A DNA stretch of 42,489 nucleotides. It comes from CAZABP01 sp964483245 (GTDB taxonomy: Bacteria; Planctomycetota; UBA1135; UBA2386). The DNA lies in NCBI GenBank assembly GCA_964483245.1, contig CAZABP010000042.1, forward strand, positions 1 to 42,489, in the 5' to 3' direction. This document shows positions 15,137 to 21,981 of the stretch, in pieces. The number at the start of each line of letters is the position of its first letter. Position 1 is the first letter of the stretch. A program made the position numbers and the translations under genes. The notes below the pieces were generated by a model. The model was not told the DNA's origin. It searched no databases and saw only the letters and a program-made list of their open reading frames with translations.

Positions 15137-16714
15137 ATGAACTTCGCGCGGGTCGCGTCGATCCTGTCGGGGTTCGCGCTGTTCTTCACCGGCGCCCAGT
15201 GCATCCCGTTGTTGGTGGCGCTGTTCGGGGACGGCCCGGTCGCCCCGGAGCTGTCGCCCAAGATGGGGTTCGCGGCCGGGACCGGCGTCGGGTTCGTGAC
15301 CGCGATCCTGCTGTGGCAGGCGGGGCGCACGACGGAAACGCAGTTCTTCCGCCGCGAGAGTCTGGCCGCGGTCGGACTCGCCTGGTTGTTGGCCGGCTGT
15401 CTGGGGGCGCTGCCGTTCCTGTGGTCCGGCGCCGTCACCACGCTGGCGGACGGGCTGTTCGAGAGCATCAGCGGGCTGACCACGACCGGGTCGACGATCT
15501 TCGGCAGCGAGCGCACGTTCGCGATCGAGCAGCTCCCGCCGAGCATCCTGCTGTGGCGCGCGCAACTGCAGTGGATGGGCGGGCTCGGGATCGTGCTCGT
15601 GTTCATCGTGTTGCTGCCTGCCGCCGGCATCACCGGCAAGGACCTGCTGCAGTCCGAGCAGATCACGGTCTCCACCGAGAACCTGCAGCCGCACATGCGC
15701 GAGCAGGCGCGCTCGCTGCTGCTGGTCTACACGCTGCTGACGACGCTGGCGTTCGGGCTGTTCTGGCTGGCGGGACAGAGCCCGTTCGATGCGATCTCGC
15801 ATGCGATGACCGCGCTCGCGACCGGCGGGTTCTCGACGCGCAACCTCTCGATCGGCGCCTATGAGAGCGTCGCAATCGAAGGGGTCGCGATCCTGTTCAT
15901 GTTCCTGGCCGGCTGCAACTTCACGCTGCTCGCTGCGGTCGGGCGGGCCCGGCTGCGCGAGTTCGCGATCCTGCGCAACCCGGAGTTCCGGCTGTACGCG
16001 GCGATCACGGCCGGGCTCGTCCTGGTCGTCGCGCTGATCCTCTGGCTCGACGGCCGCGCGGTGCGCGATCCATCGCTGGGGATCGTGCGTGACTACGGTC
16101 ACTTCGGCCGCTGCCTGCGCGATGCGGCGTTCCAGGTCGTCAGCATCCTGACTTCCACCGGCTACGCCAGCGCCGACTTCCAGAACTGGCCGCGCGCGGC
16201 GATCCTGCTGCTGCTGGTCGCGATGCTGATCGGCGGCTGCACCGGCTCCACCGCCGGCGGCTTCAAGATTCTGCGCGTGTTGATCCTGTTCAAGCTGCTG
16301 AGCTACACGCTGCGCCACTTCATCCGGCCCAAGAGCGTCGAGAAGATCAAGCTGCGCGAGCAGGTGATCCCCAACAGCATCATCTCGGCGGCGCTCGCGC
16401 TCGGCGTGCTGTGGCTGCTGTCGATCGGCGTCGGCACGTTGGCGCTGGCACTCGACCCGCGGCTCGATCTGCTGACTTCGTTCAGCGCCTGCGCGAGCGC
16501 GATGGGTTGCACCGGCCCGGCCGTCTCGAGCGTGCAACCGCTCGGCGAGGGGTACTACGCCGTCACGACCGGAGTCCTGAACCTCGGGCCGTACGGCAGC
16601 CATGGGGACCTCGCCGCCTGGTCGAAGCTGCTGCTCGCATTCCAGATGATCCTCGGCCGGCTCGAGGTCATGACGCCGCTGGTGCTGCTCGCGCCCAGGT
16701 TCTGGCGGCAATGA
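15137..16714 (+). CDS. trkH: Trk/Ktr potassium uptake channel subunit TrkH
   Basis: 525 aa integral membrane protein. Four pore-loop repeats are visible: GLTTTGSTIF, ALATGGFSTRN, SILTSTGYASADF and SAMGCTGPAVSS, each with the Gly-containing selectivity segment between two helices. The loop GGCTGSTAGGFKILR is the usual TrkH motif after the third repeat. It imports K+ under control of a cytoplasmic TrkA/KtrA partner, which is not encoded in the window. The ATG at 15137 gives an N-terminal membrane helix directly. The C-terminus ends right after the fourth repeat helix (VLLAPRFWRQ), as normal. The gene is divergent from the lipoprotein gene. Confidence 0.95.
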   Translation: MNFARVASILSGFALFFTGAQCIPLLVALFGDGPVAPELSPKMGFAAGTGVGFVTAILLWQAGRTTETQFFRRESLAAVGLAWLLAGCLGALPFLWSGAVTTLADGLFESISGLTTTGSTIFGSERTFAIEQLPPSILLWRAQLQWMGGLGIVLVFIVLLPAAGITGKDLLQSEQITVSTENLQPHMREQARSLLLVYTLLTTLAFGLFWLAGQSPFDAISHAMTALATGGFSTRNLSIGAYESVAIEGVAILFMFLAGCNFTLLAAVGRARLREFAILRNPEFRLYAAITAGLVLVVALILWLDGRAVRDPSLGIVRDYGHFGRCLRDAAFQVVSILTSTGYASADFQNWPRAAILLLLVAMLIGGCTGSTAGGFKILRVLILFKLLSYTLRHFIRPKSVEKIKLREQVIPNSIISAALALGVLWLLSIGVGTLALALDPRLDLLTSFSACASAMGCTGPAVSSVQPLGEGYYAVTTGVLNLGPYGSHGDLAAWSKLLLAFQMILGRLEVMTPLVLLAPRFWRQ

Positions 16715-16778
16715 GCGTCGGGCCGGTTCTCCGCTGCATGCGCACGGCGGGTATCGCCCGCCCGCAGAGGCGGGGCCG

Positions 16779-18737
16779 ATGAGACGCAGCCGCTCGCAGT
16801 ACGTGCTGATGGGCGGCGCCGCCACAACCGCGATCGGTCTGCTGCTGGGCGTCGCACTGTGGCGGCCGGCGCGGCCGCGTGAGGGAGCCTTCGCGCGGCC
16901 GCCGCGCGAGCTGCAGTGGCAGCGGGATCTGCGGATCCCGGCGCCAGCGGCGCTGCAGGCGCCGGGATTCCGCTTCTGCGCGGCGGAGTTCGGCGGCCCG
17001 CACGGACCGTGGGAGACGTTCGAACCCTGGCTGCTCGACGAGCAGCTGCGCGCGCTGCGCGATCAGGGGCTCGGCGGAATCGCGGTGCGCGTACCGCTGG
17101 CGCGCTTCCAGCAGAGCGCGGCACCGCAGGCGCTCGACGAGGCACAGCTCGCGCGGCTCACGCTGCTGGTCGAGACCGCGGCCGACCATGGCCTGCACAC
17201 GGCAGTCCTGGTGGAGCCGGAGGACGTGGCGACCGCGCAGCTTCCGGAGCTGTGCGGCGCGCTGGCGGCGCGGCTGCAGGCGCAGCCCCTCGTGTTGCTG
17301 CTGCAACTCTCGCTGCCAGCGGAGGGCTCGGCGGACCTTGCCACCTGGCTGCACGGACCGGCCGCCGCCTGCGCCGCCGCGGTGCGCGCAGCCAGCGGCC
17401 CACCGTTCGCGCTGGAGCTGCCGCCCGGGGACCTGCCGGAACGCGGCGAGCTGCCAGCCCCCGACCTCGTCAGCGTGGCTGCCGGACGCACGCTCGACGA
17501 AACGCTCGACCGCGCCGACACCGCCCGCAGCTGGGCCAACGGCGCACCGGTCCTCGTCGATCGCCTGCTGCTGCCGGATGCGGACGACGGGGAACCGTTG
17601 CCGCAATGGATGCGGGAGCTCGACGCGCGTGCGTTCGGCTTCGTGCTGCTCGATCCGGCCACGCCGGGGCAAGCGCGGATCGAGAACGCTAGCTTTGCCG
17701 ACGGGCTGCGCGGTTGGACCTCCGCGGCCCGCGCGCGGGCCGCCGTGCGCAGCGATGCGTGGCGCCGCGAGCAGCATCTGTGGCTGCCGGCCGGCAGCGC
17801 CGTCTCGCAAGAGCTGACCGCCGGCGACGCGACCTGGCTGTCGTTCGAGCTGCGCGCGCCGTCGGCGGCGGCGCGCTTGCAGATCGGTGCGGCAGACCAG
17901 GGCCTGCTCGCCGACGCCGGCGCCACCTGGCAGCGACGTGTGCTGCGGCTGCCGGCACCTCCGGCCGCGCTGCGGTTCGAAGCACTCGACGGTCCCGTCG
18001 AGCTCGATGGCATCCGGTTGACCGCGCAGGAACCGATGGACCCGGGCACCGCGCTGCCGCAGCCGGTGCGCGAGCATGCGCGCGCGGTGCTGGCGCGGAC
18101 CGGTCAGCTCGACACACCGCCGATCGTGGTCTGGAGCGAGACGGCGCTGGCCGAACGCCTGCATCTGCACGGGCTCGCTCCGGAAGCGGGCCAGGCGCGG
18201 CGCGCGGTTCCACTGCTGCTGCCGTGGCATGCCAGTGAGCTCGAGATCGATCTCGAGCCGCTCGGCACCGAGCCGGTCGGACCGTGCGAAGTGTCGCTGG
18301 ATGGCCTGCCGGTCGCGACGCTGCAGCTGCAGGCGCGGCGCGCGCGCTACCTGCTCGCACTCGATGCGTCCCTCGCACCCGGGCCGAAGATGGTGCGGAT
18401 CCATGCGCGCGGCGCCGGCGCGACGTTCGTACTGCGCGGACTGCGCGTGCTGATGCCGGGTCCACGTGACGAGCGACGTTGGGTGTTGCACGTCGAGCCG
18501 GATCCGGTGGCGCCGCTGCAGATCGAAGTGCGCGTCGCGACGACGGCCGGTGAACCGGCCAGCGGGGCGGAGCTCGTGTTGCGCTTCCGCGATGCGGTCG
18601 TGCAGAGCCGGACCGGGGCGGATGGCCGGGCGACGGCGACGCTGGAGCTGGACCCGCTGGCGCGCGCGCCCGGCCCGCTGTTCGTCGAGCTGCGCGCTGC
18701 CGGCCAGCGACTGGTCGACGTGCGGCGCGTCCCCTGA
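16779..18737 (+). CDS. membrane-anchored multidomain protein with glycosidase-like barrel
   Basis: 652 aa. Residues about 8-28 form an N-terminal anchor. Residues about 60-300 look like a TIM barrel of the glycoside hydrolase kind (LLDEQLRALRDQGLGGIAVR, LTLLVETAADHGLHTAVLVE, FGFVLLDPATPG), but no pair of catalytic acids can be named with confidence. Residues about 305-420 resemble a carbohydrate-binding beta sandwich (IENASFADGLRGWTS, WLSFELRAPSAAARLQIG). A further beta region follows, and the last ~80 residues look like an Ig-like domain (EPASGAELVLRFRDAVVQSR). AGAGG lies 9 nt before the ATG. It follows trkH by 64 bp. Envelope polysaccharide binding or processing is possible but not shown. 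Confidence 0.7.
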   Translation: MRRSRSQYVLMGGAATTAIGLLLGVALWRPARPREGAFARPPRELQWQRDLRIPAPAALQAPGFRFCAAEFGGPHGPWETFEPWLLDEQLRALRDQGLGGIAVRVPLARFQQSAAPQALDEAQLARLTLLVETAADHGLHTAVLVEPEDVATAQLPELCGALAARLQAQPLVLLLQLSLPAEGSADLATWLHGPAAACAAAVRAASGPPFALELPPGDLPERGELPAPDLVSVAAGRTLDETLDRADTARSWANGAPVLVDRLLLPDADDGEPLPQWMRELDARAFGFVLLDPATPGQARIENASFADGLRGWTSAARARAAVRSDAWRREQHLWLPAGSAVSQELTAGDATWLSFELRAPSAAARLQIGAADQGLLADAGATWQRRVLRLPAPPAALRFEALDGPVELDGIRLTAQEPMDPGTALPQPVREHARAVLARTGQLDTPPIVVWSETALAERLHLHGLAPEAGQARRAVPLLLPWHASELEIDLEPLGTEPVGPCEVSLDGLPVATLQLQARRARYLLALDASLAPGPKMVRIHARGAGATFVLRGLRVLMPGPRDERRWVLHVEPDPVAPLQIEVRVATTAGEPASGAELVLRFRDAVVQSRTGADGRATATLELDPLARAPGPLFVELRAAGQRLVDVRRVP

Positions 18738-18842
18738 TCGCGCGCTGTCAACGGCGCTGCGGGAGCGTCTGCAGGTGAGCTGAATCCAGTCCGCTGCTGC
18801 GGCCGATGACGTCGAGCAACGTCACCCGGGGAAAGCATCCGA

Positions 18843-20363
18843 ATGCAAGCGTGCCGCAGGTTCGTGGGTCCGGTCGTCCTGGCCGGTCTGTTCGCCGTCG
18901 CTGCTCCTGCCCCGCGGCAGCTGCAGCCGTTCTTCGAGCTCGGAATCGCGAGCGCGAGCGACCCCGCGGTCGCCGAGATGCTGAAACAGCTCGAGCAGCA
19001 GATGGCGCAGTTCCGCCAGCAGCTCGGCATGCTGCCGCCGCCGGCGCAGCAGATGTTCGCGCAGCTGAACCGCCGCGTGTTGCCGCTGCGCGCGCACGGC
19101 TACGTGCCGAACGGCTGGAACCGCGGCCGCACGCAGGAGCCGGATGCGTTCTGGCTGGTGCTCGACACCGCCGACGAGCTGCCGCTGCGCGACTGGCTGA
19201 CGCTCGGCTCGCCGGCGCGGCCGGGCGGGGCGGCACCGACGATGGTGCCGCTGCGCGACCTGCCGACGCCGAACGGCTACCGCTGGCTGATCAGCAAGGA
19301 CGCACCGGCGCTCGACGCTGCCGGCGACGCGTTCGCCGACGGTGCGACGCCGACGATGCACGTCGCCCGCGCACGGCTGCGGGACGTGCTGCGCAAGAGC
19401 CCGCTGTACGTGTTCTTCGATCTCGCCGGGATGCTGCCGGCCAACGAGCTGGCGGAGCTGCAGGAAGTCGGCGGCCCGACCGGAACCGCATTCGGGATCG
19501 CCGCGTCGCGCACGCGCGGGGCCTGGAACGTCGACCTGCACTGGAACCTGCGTCCGGAGCAGGGGCTCGCCGGTGCGCTGCTGCCGGCCGGACAGCCGGC
19601 GCCGAAGCTGCACGAACGGCTGCCGTGGAACCCTGGCGTGTTGATGCAGGCGAACCTCGGGCCGTTCTTCCCGACCATGCTGCGCGAGTTCGGGCTCGAG
19701 CGGACCGTGGATCCGCAGGCGAAGGAGTTCGTCAGCTGCCTGCTGCGCTGCTGGACCGGTGAGTTCGGCTGCTATGTCGCCGAGCCGAAGCTCGAGGACC
19801 AAGCGTTCGAGGTGGCACCCGGCGTCGCGCTGCCGCCGGTGACCGAGCTCGTGTTCCTGCTGTCGACCGACCCGGAGAGCGGCGAGGAGCTGATCACGGC
19901 GGCCGAGAAGTCGCTCGGCGCGCTGCTCGGCGCCGGCGCCCCGCGCCGCGACTCGCTCGGGCGGCTGCAGTTCACGCGCGGTGAGCTGACCGTGATGGCG
20001 GACCAGCGCGATGGACTCTTCGCGCTGTGCGCCGCGGTCGGCGATCCGAAGCCGGCGCAGCAGAACCTGGAGAACGTGTTGCGCGGCGGCGGCAAGCAGC
20101 CGGCCCGGATCGACAGCGAGCTCGCCGGCCAGGCGCAGTTCATCGTGACGCCGGCGTTCGGCGCGCGGCTGGCGCCGATGCTGCGTGCGCTCGGCGAGCG
20201 CATGCAGGAGCAGATGGCGGAGCAGCAGATGCCGCTGCCGCTGCCGGTCGCGATGCTGCTGGCCAACCGCCAGCGCCAGGAGTCGTTCGCCAAGCTGGCG
20301 AAGGGGTTCGGGATCTCGCTGCGCGCCGACGACGACGGGTTGCGGCTGCGGATGCGGCAGTGA
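18843..20363 (+). CDS. exported protein of unknown function
   Basis: 506 aa. The N-terminus is a signal peptide (CRRFVGPVVLAGLFAVAAPA). A short coiled-coil helix follows (LKQLEQQMAQFRQQLGMLPP). The rest alternates strands and helices without a motif I recognise, for example DAFWLVLDTADELPLRDWL, LYVFFDLAGMLPANELAELQ and ELVFLLSTDPESGEELITAA. Its overall style resembles large periplasmic proteins of unknown function that are common in planctomycete-like genomes. A purine-rich GGGGAAAG precedes the ATG. It converges with the FG-GAP gene with 16 bp between the two stops. Confidence 0.7.
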   Translation: MQACRRFVGPVVLAGLFAVAAPAPRQLQPFFELGIASASDPAVAEMLKQLEQQMAQFRQQLGMLPPPAQQMFAQLNRRVLPLRAHGYVPNGWNRGRTQEPDAFWLVLDTADELPLRDWLTLGSPARPGGAAPTMVPLRDLPTPNGYRWLISKDAPALDAAGDAFADGATPTMHVARARLRDVLRKSPLYVFFDLAGMLPANELAELQEVGGPTGTAFGIAASRTRGAWNVDLHWNLRPEQGLAGALLPAGQPAPKLHERLPWNPGVLMQANLGPFFPTMLREFGLERTVDPQAKEFVSCLLRCWTGEFGCYVAEPKLEDQAFEVAPGVALPPVTELVFLLSTDPESGEELITAAEKSLGALLGAGAPRRDSLGRLQFTRGELTVMADQRDGLFALCAAVGDPKPAQQNLENVLRGGGKQPARIDSELAGQAQFIVTPAFGARLAPMLRALGERMQEQMAEQQMPLPLPVAMLLANRQRQESFAKLAKGFGISLRADDDGLRLRMRQ

Positions 20364-20379
20364 GCCTGGGCCTGGGCGC

Positions 20380-21981
20380 TCAGCGCACGATCGTCGTCGA
20401 CACGCGGTTGGTGACGCGGAACTGCGCGCCGCTGGTGCCGATCCAGAAGTCGATCGCCTGAAGCTGGACTTCCAGGCCGGCGAAGCCGGGGTCCGTCGGC
20501 ATCGGGAGGGTCAGCTTCTGCATCGGGGCTTGTACGACTGGGACGAGCGGCAGCGGCAGGAGGCCCTGCAGGTCGATGGTCCAGCGGCCGATGCCGGGGA
20601 GGTCGATGCTGGTCGACTTGGTGCCGGCGTACGGGATGACGTAGTGGTTGCCCGGGGTCCAGCACTCGAGCTCGAACTGGCCGCCGAGCTTCGCGGTCGA
20701 AGCTGTGTGGAGGTGGCGCGTGGCGCCGTTCAGCATGCGCACATGAGCGCCGGTGAGGCCCTGTACCTGGAGGAGCTCCATGTCGCCGTCGCGGTCCAGA
20801 TCGGCGATGCCGGCGTAGCCCCCCGATCCGGTGTAGGGCGGCATCGTCGACTGGAGCGACACATCGGTGAACCAGCCACGGCCGTCGTTGAGAAGCAGGC
20901 CGATGTTCCAATTGCCCTGCATCTTCTGCATGGACGCACCGATCAGGTCCAGGTCCCCGTCCCCATCGGCGTCGGCAGCTTCGAAGTGACCCCACGTCAC
21001 GCGCGAAGTCGGCCAGTTCTGCGGTGGAAGCTGGTGCGTCGCGTCCGAGAACCTTCCGGTTCCGTCGTTCAGAAGGAGCTGGTACGGGTTCGTCGAACTC
21101 ACTCCATACGCCAGGTCGACGTCACCATCACCGTCGAGATCGCCCCCCGTTATCTGGAGGCCGTACACGTCTGGCAGGATCTGCGTGACTCGCAGCAACC
21201 TTCCAGTCCGATCGTTGAACATCACGAGTCGCCTGTAGGAAGGACTCGTGCCATTACCCGCGACCGTCGCGACATCCATCCACCCATCCCCATCGAAGTC
21301 CGCGACGAACACGTCGATGGTCGGCTCCGGGATCGCTGGGAGGTGCGTCGACGTGACGTCGGTGAACCTGCCCTTCCCATCGTTGAGGAACAGGCGGTCG
21401 GTCGAATCCGAATTGGCGCAGTAGAGGTCCAGATCGCCATCACGATCCACGTCGAACAGCTTCACCCTCACCGTCTCGTCCCTGACGAACGGGATCGGAT
21501 TCGTCACGTCGATCGCCAAGTTCCCTTTGCCGTCGTTGCGGTAGAGATAGTCCGGCGAAGACGGTGGAACGTAGATGTTGAACCAGCGGGGAAGAACCAG
21601 ATCGATGTCGCCATCGCCGTCGACGTCGCCCACGTCGCCGCGTGCGCTTGGGAAGAAGTACCCTGGGTAGCCCTTCGTCGAGATTCCGACCTCATCGAAG
21701 CGGCCGTTCCCGCGATTCAGCCACACCGTACCGCAGCGATCCTGCTGGTACGGTGCGAGACCTTCGATCAAGTCCAGGTCACCGTCGCCGTCCATGTCGG
21801 CGATGAGCACCGGCGACGTGTGGTCGCTGTGCGGGAGCAGCGGTGTGTCGAAGTAGCGGAACTGCGGCACTTGCGCATGGGCCATGACGCCGCAGAAGGC
21901 GACGCCCAGTCCCGCGAAGCAAGCGCGACGCGCGATCGCGATGCAGCAGGAGACGGACCCGCGGTTCGGAAGCGGTTCCAT
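20380..21981 (-). CDS. exported FG-GAP/VCBS repeat protein
   Basis: 533 aa. The signal peptide ends AFCGVMAHAQ. Seven calcium-binding FG-GAP type motifs follow: DMDGDGDLDL, DVDGDGDIDL, DVDRDGDLDL, DFDGDGWMDV, DLDGDGDVDL, DADGDGDLDL and DLDRDGDMEL, which predict a beta propeller. The C-terminal ~110 residues (STSIDLPGIGRWTIDLQGLL ... DPGFAGLEVQLQAIDFWIG, then VTNRVSTTI) form a module that, from memory, recurs at the end of many planctomycete exported proteins. The ATG at 21981 shares its A with the stop of the beta-helix gene (TGATG), so the two are translationally coupled. Base composition is lower in GC than the rest of the window. A role in adhesion or surface display is plausible, not shown. 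Confidence 0.88.
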   Translation of the reverse strand: MEPLPNRGSVSCCIAIARRACFAGLGVAFCGVMAHAQVPQFRYFDTPLLPHSDHTSPVLIADMDGDGDLDLIEGLAPYQQDRCGTVWLNRGNGRFDEVGISTKGYPGYFFPSARGDVGDVDGDGDIDLVLPRWFNIYVPPSSPDYLYRNDGKGNLAIDVTNPIPFVRDETVRVKLFDVDRDGDLDLYCANSDSTDRLFLNDGKGRFTDVTSTHLPAIPEPTIDVFVADFDGDGWMDVATVAGNGTSPSYRRLVMFNDRTGRLLRVTQILPDVYGLQITGGDLDGDGDVDLAYGVSSTNPYQLLLNDGTGRFSDATHQLPPQNWPTSRVTWGHFEAADADGDGDLDLIGASMQKMQGNWNIGLLLNDGRGWFTDVSLQSTMPPYTGSGGYAGIADLDRDGDMELLQVQGLTGAHVRMLNGATRHLHTASTAKLGGQFELECWTPGNHYVIPYAGTKSTSIDLPGIGRWTIDLQGLLPLPLVPVVQAPMQKLTLPMPTDPGFAGLEVQLQAIDFWIGTSGAQFRVTNRVSTTIVR

